Positions 26,459-35,276 are shown, counted from the stretch's first letter. The stretch: DNA of 64,000 bases from an uncultured Blautia sp. (GCF_937880195.1 NZ_CALFLA010000120.1:31902-95901); one strand, 5' to 3'. Numbers and translations are program-made. Notes: generated by a model from the sequence alone, not told the origin.

Positions 26459-26522
26459 TTTAACCTGCACAGAAAGTAAATACTCACTTCGTTCGTGCTT
26501 CCTTTCTGTTGTGCAGGTTAAA
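26459..26522 (-). repeat. Long hairpin at the pheS stop
   Basis: TTTAACCTGCACAGAAAG pairs with CTTTCTGTTGTGCAGGTTAAA except for a 2-nt bulge; the loop side holds most of repeat copy B (26483-26514). It includes the pheS stop codon and may protect the 3' end of pheS mRNA. Confidence 0.8.
26483..26514. repeat. 32-nt repeat, copy B
   Basis: Identical to 26340-26371, lying in one arm of the long hairpin next to the pheS stop. Confidence 0.9.
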
Positions 26523-27543
26523 ATTGTTTTAGGAAGCGGATATCGTTTTCATACAGAAGTCGCATATCATCGATCTCATATTTCAGAAGCGCAATTCGCT
26601 CAAGTCCCACGCCGAATGCGAAGCCTGTGTACTCTTCTGGATCGATTCCACACATACGCAGCACGTTCGGATGAACAGTACCGCAGCCAAGAATCTCAAT
26701 CCATCCAGAGCCTTTACAGAAACGGCATCCTTTTCCTCCGCACTTAAAGCAGGATACGTCTACCTCTGCGCTTGGCTCTGTAAACGGGAAATGGTGGGGA
26801 CGGAATTTCGTTTTCGTCTCCGGTCCGAACAGTTCTCTTGCAAATTCCTGAAGGGTTCCTTTCAGATCTGCAAAAGTAATATTTTTATCAATAACAAGTC
26901 CCTCGATCTGATGGAAAGACGGAGAATGGGTTGCATCCACCTCGTCAGAACGGAATACTCTTCCCGGCGCGATCATACGGATCGGCAGCTTTCCTTCCTC
27001 CATAGTACGAGCCTGAACCGGTGAAGTCTGAGAACGGAGCAAAATAGAATTATTGATAAAGAATGTATCCTGCTCGTCTCTTGCCGGATGATCCTCCGGA
27101 ATGTTCAGCTTTGTAAAGTTATAATCTGCATATTCTACTTCCGGTCCTTCTACTACCTCATAGCCCATTCCGATAAAAATACGCTCAACCTCTTCCAGCG
27201 CAATGGTGTTTGGATGACGGTGTCCGATTCTGGATTTTTTTGCCGGAAGGGTAACGTCAATTACCTCTGCCTTCATTTTTTCCTCACGGGCAGCTTCTTC
27301 CAGCTTCTTACCAGTCTCCTCCAAAAGGGCTTCAATCTTTGCTCTGGTTTCATTCACAAGCTGTCCAACCTTCGGCCGGTCTTCAGGAGCAACGTCCTTC
27401 ATACTTTTCAAAATTGCTGTAAGCTCTCCTTTTTTTCCAAGGTAAGCCACCTTTACTTCATTAAGCTTCTCCGGCACATCAGATTCTTCAATCCGTTTTC
27501 TTGCCGCCTCAGCCAGTTCCTGAAGTCTTTCCTTCATTTCCAT
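26518..27543 (-). CDS. pheS: Phenylalanyl-tRNA synthetase alpha subunit
   Basis: 341 aa, catalytic subunit charging tRNA-Phe. Coiled-coil N-terminus (1-90), then class II motifs: HPARDEQDTFF and RSQTSPVQARTME (motif 2 region), TKFRPHHFPFTEPSAEVDV, and the C-terminal FGVGLERIALLKY (motif 3). Normal length. Under a Phe-specific T-box directly upstream. Confidence 0.96.
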   Translation of the reverse strand: MEMKERLQELAEAARKRIEESDVPEKLNEVKVAYLGKKGELTAILKSMKDVAPEDRPKVGQLVNETRAKIEALLEETGKKLEEAAREEKMKAEVIDVTLPAKKSRIGHRHPNTIALEEVERIFIGMGYEVVEGPEVEYADYNFTKLNIPEDHPARDEQDTFFINNSILLRSQTSPVQARTMEEGKLPIRMIAPGRVFRSDEVDATHSPSFHQIEGLVIDKNITFADLKGTLQEFARELFGPETKTKFRPHHFPFTEPSAEVDVSCFKCGGKGCRFCKGSGWIEILGCGTVHPNVLRMCGIDPEEYTGFAFGVGLERIALLKYEIDDMRLLYENDIRFLKQF

Positions 27544-27570
27544 GGTTCTATTCTCCTTTTGTCATAAAAT

Positions 27571-27815
27571 AAAAAACCGCCCCTCAAAAGAGGGACGGAA
27601 TATCCGCGGTACCACCCTGATTTCTGTATGAATCCATACAGACACTCATGATCTGCTTAACGCGCAGCAACGTCATTTCCTACTGAATAACGGTTCAGAA
27701 ATGCAGCTCCGGCGGGAAACTGAGAAATTGTCTGAACTTAAAGAAGCTTACAGCCGATGACTTCTTCTCTCTGAAAGAAAACAATTTCCTATAACGCCTT
27801 CCTAGCTTTTTGTCT
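27571..27815 (-). promoter_or_regulatory. T-box leader of pheS (Phe specific)
   Basis: The conserved T-box core GGGTGGTACCGCG is at 27617-27604 (minus strand), followed by a terminator stem CCGTCCCTC/GAGGGGCGG and T6 (27598-27571). Stem I shows AGAGAG and the GAAATTGT/ACAATTTC helix; the codon just before its 3' arm is TTC at 27736-27734, so uncharged tRNA-Phe should bind and permit read-through. It controls pheS, pheT and the phosphatase gene. Confidence 0.93.
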
Positions 27816-27821
27816 TTCTTT

Positions 27822-27850
27822 ACTATGCCACAGGATAATTTTTCTGTCAA
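27822..27850 (-). promoter_or_regulatory. Promoter of the pheS T-box transcript
   Basis: Perfect TTGACA (27850-27845), 17-bp spacer, CATAGT (27827-27822) on the minus strand; it overlaps the 3' end of the yihY gene. Confidence 0.65.
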
Positions 27851-28782
27851 GATTTTTTAACCTTTTTTTCTTTTTTCTCCTCTTTCAGCCTGATCCTTTG
27901 TTCTCTTTTTTCCTGACGTTTGCGCTGGATCATTTGTCCCACAGACATTTTTGCCTGTCGAAACTGTTTTTCAAAATACGCGTTGATCTCAGCTCCGTAA
28001 AGAAGAAAATTCATACAGAAATAAAGCCATACCATTACAAGGATCAAGGTAGATAAACTTCCGTACATAATGCTGAAATCAGGAAAAAAGGTAAAGTACA
28101 AAGAAAACAGATAGGAAAAAACAGACCAGAATACCGCTGTAAGAAACGCTCCCGGAACCTGGCTTTTCAGCGATGCCTTTCGGTTAGGCAGATATCTGTA
28201 CAATACCACAAAAACCAGAAACTGCACGACAAATACAAGAAAGGTCTTTGCTCCAAGGATCCTGCCTATGATATTTCCCAAAAACGGAATATACTCTGAA
28301 ATAAGAATATGTATCCTGCTTCCCATAACAAGAAGCAGAAGGCTGGCGATAATAGCAAGCACAAACAGCAGCATATAAAACATAGAATACATCCTGTTTA
28401 TCAGCCAGTTTCGCGTCTCTCTTACATGATAAATGGTATTAAACCCATTGATCAGCGCCTGCATGCCTTTTCCTGAGGACCACAAAGCGATCAAAGCAGA
28501 AATCGGAAGTACTGCGGCGCTCTTTGAAAATACTTCCGCCACAATATTTAGAACAAACCCCTGAAGATTCTCAGGGACAAATCCAATGATCGCCTGCCGC
28601 ACTTCACGGTATGTCAGCGGCGTGTACTGAACAATCGCCGTCAAAAACAATACAAAGGGAATAAAGGACATGATCAAAAAATATGCGGCCTGGGCTGCAT
28701 ACGCGCTGACATGGTCAGTCCTGATCCTCTCCATAAAACCAGGGATCAGATGAAGACCGCCCTTCTCGCTTCTCTTTTCCAT
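27847..28782 (-). CDS. YihY/virulence factor BrkB family membrane protein
   Basis: 311 aa with about six membrane helices and a highly basic Lys-rich C-terminal tail (RIRLKEEKKEKKVKK). Conserved features of the family, formerly called RNase BN by error: AYAAQAAYFLIMSFIPFVLFL, ALIALWSSGKGMQALINGFN, and TYLSLYFTFFPDFSIMYGSLST-type sequence near the end. Function not established; possibly a transporter. Start set at ATG 28782 behind GGGAGAA; an ATG at 28803 lacks a good ribosome site. Confidence 0.85.
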   Translation of the reverse strand: MEKRSEKGGLHLIPGFMERIRTDHVSAYAAQAAYFLIMSFIPFVLFLTAIVQYTPLTYREVRQAIIGFVPENLQGFVLNIVAEVFSKSAAVLPISALIALWSSGKGMQALINGFNTIYHVRETRNWLINRMYSMFYMLLFVLAIIASLLLLVMGSRIHILISEYIPFLGNIIGRILGAKTFLVFVVQFLVFVVLYRYLPNRKASLKSQVPGAFLTAVFWSVFSYLFSLYFTFFPDFSIMYGSLSTLILVMVWLYFCMNFLLYGAEINAYFEKQFRQAKMSVGQMIQRKRQEKREQRIRLKEEKKEKKVKKS

Positions 28783-28823
28783 AAAAATTCTCCCATTATC
28801 CATATCCTGGCAGTTTTCTTTTT

Positions 28824-28852
28824 ATCATATCATGAAAATATGCTCCTGACAA
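28824..28852 (-). promoter_or_regulatory. Predicted promoter of yihY
   Basis: TTGTCA (28852-28847), 17-bp spacer, TATGAT (28829-28824) on the minus strand, just after the spoIID stop. Confidence 0.55.
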
Positions 28853-28874
28853 GTATACAGGCCGGGGCCTAAAT

Positions 28875-30158
28875 TCATTCTATTGTTCCAAGCTGAACGT
28901 CCTTAAAGAAATACTCCAGGATCTCCCAGTATCCATAGCCTTCTGCCGCCATCTGGTTCGCTCCGTTCTGGCTCATTCCCACGCCGTGTCCGTAGCCCCC
29001 TCCCGTTATGGAAAGGGAATCCTTCGGGACTGCCTTCAAGGTAAAATATGCGCTTGGAAGAAGTCCTCCCCCTTCGGTTTCCCTGCCGTCCTTTTCTGTA
29101 ACAACCTTTCCTGAAGGAGAGAGAAATTCCCTGATCGCATACTCCTCCTCCAAGGTAAAAGCTCCTGTTTCTGTTGTCACCGTAAGCCCCGTCACTGCGC
29201 CGCTTTCATTTTTTTCTGTCACTGCAACAGCAAGAACCTCTTCTTTCCTGCCAGTTTTCTGTTCTGCCCTTTCCGTCAGATCCTTCCAGTCCACCTTTGT
29301 TGTCCAGCGGCTCCAAGGCTGCTGCGAGTCAAACTCACAGGCAACTGCTTTCAAATAGGGAGCAGGAGTTTCTGCTCCCCATATCTCATCCGTACTGGTA
29401 GCGCCTGCAGAAGTAGAAAAATAATACGCCTGAACAGGTTCTCCATTATAGCAAAGGATCTGCCCCTCTGTTTCCCGAACTCCGCGGGAAGTCTCCTTCT
29501 GAGGCAGGATATTGCCGTAAACCTGAAAACTTACGCTGTCGTCCACATCTGCTCCATATTCCTTAAGACGCCCTTCCTGGATCTGTTTCCACGCATAGGT
29601 CCTGGCGCATACAGCCTGAGCCTTCAAAGCCTCCAATTCATAATAGGACGGCATTTCACTAGGCACAACTGCCTCCAGATATGTTTCCAGCGAAAGCTCG
29701 TTAATAAGAAGCAGCCCCTGTGGATTGCTTTTTATTTCCATGCTGCCTTGATAAACCGGAGCGCCGCACTGGCGGGACATAGACAGGATCTGGATCCCCT
29801 TTTTATCCTCAGGGATCTTAATCGTACCTCCAGCTTCATCTACAGTTTCCCTGCCGTAATAAAATTTTTCTCCATTTCGCTTCAAAGTCACATCCGGATG
29901 AAAATAAGAATCTTCTTTTTCATTTTTTAAAAGAACGCGGATCATGGAGCTTTCTTTTTTTAGGGAAACCTCCCTTTCCGTCTTTTCTTTTTTTGTTGCC
30001 TCTTCCCTTTTCCTGCTCTTCTCCATTTGCTGTGCAAGCTTCAGATATTCTTTTTTTTCATTCAGCTGGGAAGAAGCAGCCTGGTTTAAAACCGAAAGCC
30101 AGGCAAGCAGCGTCATTAGACATAATGTGTATAAATTAAAAAATCTGGTTTTCCTCAT
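28875..30158 (-). CDS. spoIID: SpoIID/LytB domain protein (sporulation peptidoglycan lytic transglycosylase)
   Basis: 427 aa. One N-terminal membrane anchor (about 8-28), a Lys/Glu-rich linker (32-70), then the SpoIID domain with the catalytic segment VVPSEMPSYYELEALKAQAVCARTYAW and the closing GGYGHGVGMSQNGANQMA motif. In sporulation SpoIID cuts glycan strands during engulfment of the forespore. The ATG at 30158 has no clear ribosome site and is inside the 3' arm of a hairpin with a U-tract. An ATG 14 codons later would lose the basic start of the anchor. Whether this is SpoIID itself or a paralogue is not certain. Confidence 0.85.
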   Translation of the reverse strand: MRKTRFFNLYTLCLMTLLAWLSVLNQAASSQLNEKKEYLKLAQQMEKSRKREEATKKEKTEREVSLKKESSMIRVLLKNEKEDSYFHPDVTLKRNGEKFYYGRETVDEAGGTIKIPEDKKGIQILSMSRQCGAPVYQGSMEIKSNPQGLLLINELSLETYLEAVVPSEMPSYYELEALKAQAVCARTYAWKQIQEGRLKEYGADVDDSVSFQVYGNILPQKETSRGVRETEGQILCYNGEPVQAYYFSTSAGATSTDEIWGAETPAPYLKAVACEFDSQQPWSRWTTKVDWKDLTERAEQKTGRKEEVLAVAVTEKNESGAVTGLTVTTETGAFTLEEEYAIREFLSPSGKVVTEKDGRETEGGGLLPSAYFTLKAVPKDSLSITGGGYGHGVGMSQNGANQMAAEGYGYWEILEYFFKDVQLGTIE

Positions 30159-30184
30159 ATATCCAATATATGAAGAAAACCAGA
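30138..30184 (-). terminator. Terminator-like hairpin overlapping the spoIID start
   Basis: On minus-strand RNA a 19-bp stem (30184-30166 with 30162-30144, one G-U pair) with a 3-nt loop, followed by U6. It follows the galM stop by 8 nt, so it should end galM transcription. The spoIID ATG and codons 2-5 form the 3' arm. Confidence 0.85.
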
Positions 30185-30192
30185 AATCATGA

Positions 30193-31248
30193 TCATTCTT
30201 TTACAGAAAAACGGTATATTGTTTCAGAATAATATTTTTTTCCTTTTTCAAGAACAGGAGAATGAAATGCTTCTACATGAACCGCATCCGGTTCCACCTG
30301 GGTTTCCAGGCAAAAGCCGTCTCTTGGCTGATAAATATGTCCGTTTTTTCCTTTTTCATTTTCAACAAAATTGCCTGCATAAAACTGTACGCAAGGACAA
30401 TCCGTAAGAGCTTCCAGTACAATTCCGGTTTTTTCGGAACGTGCGCAGGCGATCTCACGGATCTCTGCCTGTGTATATCCGTCAGTCACATAATTATGGT
30501 CGTATCCTCCGGTAATTTTAAGCTGTTCAAAATCTGCTTCGATGTCCCGGCCAATTTTTTTCTCTTTTCGGAAATCCATAGGAGTTCCCTCTACGGAAAT
30601 ATTTTCTCCAAGGGGAATAGAACCCTCGCCTACCGGGGTAAATTTCTCTCCATGAATGGTTAAATATTGCTCCAGTACGTTTCCACTTCCCTCTCCGTCA
30701 AGGTTAAAGTAAGAATGATTGGTCATATTTGCAACTGTCGTCTTGTCGCTGATGCCAGAATATACAATACGGATCGCATTTTCCTCTGTAAACTCATATG
30801 TAACGCTGATATTAAACTCTCCCGGAAAACCGTTCTCTCCGTCAGGACTGATTCTTTTAAAGGTGATGCTGTTATCGTCCTGGTCAATATACTGTACGTC
30901 CCACAGCTTCTTTTCAAAGCCGTCTGGACCACTGTGAAGGTTGTTCTCTCCTTCATTCTTTGAAAGGACTACCTCCTGTCCGTCAAGGCTGAAACTTGCT
31001 CCGGCGATCCTGTTTCCGTTTCGTCCAATACACGCGCCAAAAAAGCAGCCGTTTTTTTGGTATTCCTCTATATTATCATAGCCCAGCACTACGTCTGTCA
31101 GCTTTCCTTCCCGGTCAGGCACGCACAGACTGACCAGAATCGCGCCATACTGAAGAACCTCCGCATAAGCGCCGGAACGATTCTCCAAATGAAAGATTTT
31201 AACCTCCTCCCCTGTGGGAAGTTGTCCAAAGATACGTTCTGTTACCAT
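30193..31248 (-). CDS. galM: Aldose 1-epimerase (galactose mutarotase)
   Basis: 351 aa; interconverts alpha and beta forms of aldoses such as galactose. Motifs: NRIAGASFSLDGQ, TNHSYFNLDGEGSGN with a catalytic His, the GGYDHNYV segment, and CVQFYAGNF. Start ATG at 31248 after GGAGG; the 16 upstream codons lie over the 6S RNA terminator region and are not used. No other galactose genes are nearby. Confidence 0.93.
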   Translation of the reverse strand: MVTERIFGQLPTGEEVKIFHLENRSGAYAEVLQYGAILVSLCVPDREGKLTDVVLGYDNIEEYQKNGCFFGACIGRNGNRIAGASFSLDGQEVVLSKNEGENNLHSGPDGFEKKLWDVQYIDQDDNSITFKRISPDGENGFPGEFNISVTYEFTEENAIRIVYSGISDKTTVANMTNHSYFNLDGEGSGNVLEQYLTIHGEKFTPVGEGSIPLGENISVEGTPMDFRKEKKIGRDIEADFEQLKITGGYDHNYVTDGYTQAEIREIACARSEKTGIVLEALTDCPCVQFYAGNFVENEKGKNGHIYQPRDGFCLETQVEPDAVHVEAFHSPVLEKGKKYYSETIYRFSVKE

Positions 31249-31294
31249 TTTTATTCCTCCTGCACTACATATTTTGTTATGGAATACAGAAAAC

Positions 31295-31488
31295 AAAAAA
31301 GTCCCGGAATGCCGTTCCCTTCCTTTTGACGCCTAGCCGAAGCCAGGTGGGTGTCCTCAACAATTTGGTCTGCCTACCACGACGAGAGGTCTGACATCGC
31401 AAACTGCGATCTTGGATTCCCTTCATGTCAATGTAGGTTCAAAATAAAAAGGGGCCTCGCACATTCCAGGATTTAATTTCTTTTCGTT
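31295..31488 (-). ncRNA. ssrS: 6S RNA candidate
   Basis: About 190 nt on the minus strand. It has a closing stem, CCTGGAATG (31470-31462) with CATTCCGGG (31311-31303), followed by a T6 run; an inner CCTAC/GTAGG pairing; and small hairpins (ATCGCA/TGCGAT; CCTGGC-TTCG-GCTAGG). Size, rod-like fold with a bulged centre, and the strong promoter fit 6S RNA, which binds sigma-A RNA polymerase. I recognise segments such as TTTTGAACCTACA as typical of clostridial 6S RNA, but I could not run a covariance model. Confidence 0.7.
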
Positions 31489-31494
31489 AATAGT

Positions 31495-31523
31495 ATTGTA
31501 CTCTATTATATGTATTTTTTCAA
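31495..31523 (-). promoter_or_regulatory. Promoter of the 6S RNA candidate
   Basis: TTGAAA (31523-31518), 17-bp spacer, TACAAT (31500-31495) on the minus strand. Confidence 0.7.
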
Positions 31524-31548
31524 CACATTATTTCTATCTGATCTTTTT

Positions 31549-33039
31549 TTATTCTATTCCAAGAATTTTCTTTACTGCTCCAGGCATCTCTTCCGCATTT
31601 ACCACTGTATCGTGAAGCACCAAAGCCTTGCGGATCTCTTCTACGGCTTTGGGGATCTTTACGCCGCTTAATGCAGAAAGAGCGTCGCAGAGAGCAAAAT
31701 CATCCAGACCTTCATAGCGGTCAGAAACTGCGTTCATCACACTTCTTGTAAATTTGTAAGGACTTGCCGTAGATGCGATCACAGTAGGAGTCTGATCGTC
31801 CGTATCTCTTAAATATTTCTGGTAAACCCCTGCGGCTACTGCAGTATGAGGATCGATCACATAACCGCTTCCATACCAGGTAGCGCTGATCGCTTCTCTC
31901 GTCTCTCCCTCGCTACAGTAATTTCCATAAAAATCTTCCAGACCTTTTTTCATTTCATCTGTAATTGTATACTGTCCGCCTTCGCTTAACGCCTTCATCA
32001 GACACGCGCATTTCTCTGCGTCCTCTCCGGCCAGACGGTAGATCAGTCGCTCCAGGTTACTGGAGATCAAAATATCCATAGAAGGAGAGGTTGTCAGAAT
32101 AAATTCTCTTTTTCTGTCATAAGTTCCTGTACGGAAGAAATCAAAAAGAACCTTATTCTCATTTGAAGCACAGATCAACTTATGAATAGGAAGACCCATT
32201 TCCTTTGCATAATATGCTGCAAGAATATTTCCAAAGTTTCCAGTAGGAACAACAACGTTGATTTTATCTCCTGCCTGAATTTCTCCCTTTTTAACCAGTT
32301 TCCCATAGGCGTAAACATAATATACGATCTGTGGAACAAGACGGCCGATATTAATGGAATTTGCAGAAGAAAACTGATATCCGGCGCGATCAAGTTCTGC
32401 TGCCATTTCCCGGTCATTGAACATTTTCTTTACTGCAGTCTGAGCGTCGTCAAAATTCCCTGTAATTCCTACCACATATGTATTGGCGCCCTTCTGCGTT
32501 ACCATCTGCTTTTCCTGGATAGGGCTGACTCCGTGCTTGGGATAAAAAACAATGATCCTGGTTCCCGGAACGTCTGCGAATCCTGCCATGGCAGCCTTAC
32601 CTGTATCACCTGACGTAGCGGTGAGAATTACAATCTCATTTTTTACATTGTTTTTCTTTGCCGCAGTTGTCATAAGGTGGGGAAGAATAGAAAGAGCCAT
32701 GTCCTTAAAAGCAATGGTTGACCCATGGAACAGTTCCAAATAGTATGCGCTGCCCGCCTTGTGAATTGGCGCGATCTCTTCCGTATCAAATTTACTGTCG
32801 TAAGCTTTTTCAATGCATCCCTTCAGCTCTTCTTCTGTAAAGTCCGTCAGAAAACGGCTCATTACCTCATAGGCGGTTTCCTGGTATGTCATTTCTGAAA
32901 GACGGTCCACTGGTATATCAAGCCTGGGAATCGAGGTGGGGACAAAAAGGCCTCCGTCCTCTGAAAGTCCCTGTAATATTGCCATGGAGGCGGTAACTGT
33001 TTCTTCTTTTCCTCTGGTGCTTTTGTATAATACCTGCAT
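31549..33039 (-). CDS. thrC: Threonine synthase
   Basis: 496 aa; PLP enzyme turning O-phosphohomoserine into threonine. N-terminal STRGKEETVTASMAILQGL region typical of the long bacterial form, the PLP Lys in STIAFKDMALS, the SGDTGKAA motif and the later VVPTGNFGNILA loop. Start ATG at 33039 preceded by AGGAAGG; 25 upstream in-frame codons are AT-rich and not coding. Monocistronic; the gene upstream ends in a terminator. Confidence 0.95.
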   Translation of the reverse strand: MQVLYKSTRGKEETVTASMAILQGLSEDGGLFVPTSIPRLDIPVDRLSEMTYQETAYEVMSRFLTDFTEEELKGCIEKAYDSKFDTEEIAPIHKAGSAYYLELFHGSTIAFKDMALSILPHLMTTAAKKNNVKNEIVILTATSGDTGKAAMAGFADVPGTRIIVFYPKHGVSPIQEKQMVTQKGANTYVVGITGNFDDAQTAVKKMFNDREMAAELDRAGYQFSSANSINIGRLVPQIVYYVYAYGKLVKKGEIQAGDKINVVVPTGNFGNILAAYYAKEMGLPIHKLICASNENKVLFDFFRTGTYDRKREFILTTSPSMDILISSNLERLIYRLAGEDAEKCACLMKALSEGGQYTITDEMKKGLEDFYGNYCSEGETREAISATWYGSGYVIDPHTAVAAGVYQKYLRDTDDQTPTVIASTASPYKFTRSVMNAVSDRYEGLDDFALCDALSALSGVKIPKAVEEIRKALVLHDTVVNAEEMPGAVKKILGIE

Positions 33040-33149
33040 TGTCCTTCCTGCCTTTCTTATATTTCTGCTGTTTATCTTTTTATTTTTGCAACATTGTAAC
33101 ACGAACTTTAACAAAATACCATAGTAAAATCATGAAAACATAAAAATTC

Positions 33150-33204
33150 AAAAAAACTGCGCGGCATTCTGGAACGCTAATATCTGTTTCCTTCTGCCGC
33201 ACAG
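33150..33204 (-). terminator. Terminator of the cell wall hydrolase gene
   Basis: Stem CTGTGCGGCA/TGCCGCGCAG (one G-U) around a 29-nt loop and followed by T7 on the minus strand, just after the stop. Confidence 0.8.
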
Positions 33205-33225
33205 TATTCTATGTCTGTATCCGGT

Positions 33226-34161
33226 TTAATCTAATTTGACCATTTGAACGATTTCTGTTGCTTTTTTTGATTTTTTCTTCTTAGACTTTTCAGACTTTGT
33301 TTTTTCGTTCTTTTTCCCTTCCACGCGGTCCGGGTATGTATAAAACTCATGAACGCCATGCTTAAAAAGACTGGAAAGATCTTTTTCAAACCACTGGATA
33401 TTATGTTTTTCTGCTGCGGATTTCTGAATGAAGAAAAGCGCTCCCTCTGAATAATCCACGCCTTCCAGCGCCTGACGGACAGCTTCCTTTGTCTCTGCCG
33501 TAGGCGTTACCTGACCGATACGGCCGTCAGCAACAGGAGAAAACTGGGGAACTCCATTGTCATATTCCCATATTACGTCCGTCACATTATCTGGAAATTC
33601 TGGATCTTTCACCCGGTTCATGATCACGTTTGCCACAAGCACTCGTCCCTTTATGTCTTCTGTTCCTGCCTCCGCTTCCACGATCTGAAGCAGATTCTCA
33701 TAATCCTCGTCAGACATTATCCGGGCTGAGGACGAAAGAGAAACCATGGTGGAATCAAAATCATTGACAGCAGCCTCCATAGATTCACTTAAATCCATCT
33801 CTGTAGCAGCCTTACCCACCTTCTGGACACGCTGGCCTACAACCACATGCTCACAGGAAGTTCCTATCCTGTAAATAGCAGTTCCTTCTGCCGGCGCAGC
33901 GCTGATGCCGGATGCCACTCCTGCGATTCCTGTAGGAAGGTCATAATCTACGCTTCCAGAGGATGAGTGGCCTTCTGCACTCTCAGAAGCAGCATAAACT
34001 TCATTCTGCTCTTCTGCACCGATCAGTCTTCCTCCAGCCGACACTGCAAGTGCGGCAAGCGCACATACACTCAGGGAAATGACTGCGCGTACCGAAGCGT
34101 TTCCTGCCTTTCTGTCCTGATTTTGAAATTCATGATGATTTGATACTTTTCTGTTCCTCAT
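33226..34161 (-). CDS. Cell wall hydrolase, SleB/CwlJ-type domain
   Basis: 311 aa. N-terminal basic segment and one hydrophobic helix (about 25-42, signal or anchor), a variable linker, then at about 150-270 the Hydrolase_2 domain (LLQIVEAEAGTEDIKGRVLVANVI with the catalytic Glu, later GVPQFSPVADGRIG). The tail is Lys-rich (KKKKSKK). Enzymes of this type cut spore cortex or cell wall peptidoglycan. A perfect consensus sigma-A promoter suggests vegetative expression and not only spore use. Confidence 0.88.
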   Translation of the reverse strand: MRNRKVSNHHEFQNQDRKAGNASVRAVISLSVCALAALAVSAGGRLIGAEEQNEVYAASESAEGHSSSGSVDYDLPTGIAGVASGISAAPAEGTAIYRIGTSCEHVVVGQRVQKVGKAATEMDLSESMEAAVNDFDSTMVSLSSSARIMSDEDYENLLQIVEAEAGTEDIKGRVLVANVIMNRVKDPEFPDNVTDVIWEYDNGVPQFSPVADGRIGQVTPTAETKEAVRQALEGVDYSEGALFFIQKSAAEKHNIQWFEKDLSSLFKHGVHEFYTYPDRVEGKKNEKTKSEKSKKKKSKKATEIVQMVKLD

Positions 34162-34673
34162 AGTTTTACATTCCTTGCATTTTCTCTATGTCATATTTTA
34201 CATCTTTTGTAACATTTTCGTAATGCGTAAGAAAATTATATTTAATATCAGCTCATATGTCAAGCCATTTTTTGTTTATTTGTACTATTTTACCAGTTTT
34301 ATAGCTTTGTTTCTATGATGTTTTATGGTTTTTTCTCTGTTTTGTACAATTATTTTAACAAAAGATTACATCTTTCCTCTGTTATTATAAGCACTCCCCT
34401 TCTTTACCGTCAAGAAATTTTCATCGTACAATTTTGATATCAAATGACATTTTATTACTGTTCTTCTGGTTTACATCTGCATTTTTTCAGATTTTATTTG
34501 TATTTCTGACAGAATCTTTTGTTTTTCCTGATAAAAATTATATTTTTCTTTCATTTCTGATATCCATTTTATTTATTGATTATTTTTTGTGTTTTTATTA
34601 TTTTTATAGATATTTTCCAGTAATTATGATAGAATAAAAGCAACTAAAAAGTGTTCAGGAGGGAGGCTTTCAT
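34162..34673. other. AT-rich intergenic region
   Basis: 512 bp with two divergent genes at its ends. The left part holds the hydrolase promoter. The remainder, about 34270-34640, is very T-rich on the plus strand; I see no gene, riboswitch or repeat in it, and no clear promoter for the plus-strand kinase-like gene apart from a weak TAGAAT at 34630. Confidence 0.6.
34235..34263 (-). promoter_or_regulatory. Perfect consensus sigma-A promoter of the cell wall hydrolase gene
   Basis: TTGACA (34263-34258), 17-bp spacer, TATAAT (34240-34235) on the minus strand. Confidence 0.85.
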
Positions 34674-35270
34674 ATGAGCAAACGCATTATTACCATCAAC
34701 CGGATGTACGGAAGCGGCGGCCGCGTCATCGGTAAAGCCCTTGCCGAAAAACTTGGCTACGCATTTTATGACAAAGAACTGATCGAACTTGCAGGGAAGG
34801 AAAAACAGATCCCTTTCAGCGACCTTGCCAGAGTGGACGAAAAAAAGCCCCGCCAATGGCGTTTTTCCGGCGATCACGACGTCCAGATCACTCCTGATTT
34901 TTATACGGTTCCAATGAACGATATTCTGTACGACACCCAGAAAGATATTATTCTTTCACTTGCAGAAAAAGGGAGCTGCGTTATTGTAGGCCGCTGTGCC
35001 AATCATATCCTTCAGGGACGATGCCTCAGCGTATATATTCACGCGCCCTTTGATCTCCGCGTCCGCAATGTTCAGGCGCGTACGGGACGAGAAGAAAAAA
35101 GCGCCCGTAAAATGGTAAAACGAATGGATAAAGAGCGGCGCGCTTACTACGAATTTTTTACAGACGCCAAGTGGTCTGACCTAAGCCAATATGATCTCTG
35201 TATTGACAGCAGCCGCTTTACAGAGGATCAGATCCTCGAGATCCTTACTGAAGCTGCCCGCGACTGCTGA
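34674..35270 (+). CDS. Cytidylate kinase-like family protein
   Basis: 198 aa. P-loop-like start TINRMYGSGGRVIGKALAEKLG, where the usual Lys of Walker A is replaced (GSGGR), as is normal for this family. Further on, VIVGRCANHIL and a basic lid-like region (RTGREEKSARKMVKRMDKERRAYYEFF) match the cytidylate-kinase-2 group. The role of these proteins is unknown; they are distinct from the essential CMP kinase. GGAGGGAGG precedes the ATG. Single gene with its own terminator. Confidence 0.85.
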   Translation: MSKRIITINRMYGSGGRVIGKALAEKLGYAFYDKELIELAGKEKQIPFSDLARVDEKKPRQWRFSGDHDVQITPDFYTVPMNDILYDTQKDIILSLAEKGSCVIVGRCANHILQGRCLSVYIHAPFDLRVRNVQARTGREEKSARKMVKRMDKERRAYYEFFTDAKWSDLSQYDLCIDSSRFTEDQILEILTEAARDC

Positions 35271-35276
35271 ACAAAT

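Noticed and set aside
26300..26514. Three 32-nt repeats as a CRISPR array
   Set aside because: Spacing is 8 and 111 bp, one copy is degenerate, the repeats take part in hairpins with flanking sequence, and there are no cas genes.
34434..34637. Hydrophobic 67-codon plus-strand frame in the AT-rich gap
   Set aside because: Phe/Leu/Ile-rich simply because the DNA is T-rich; no ribosome site.
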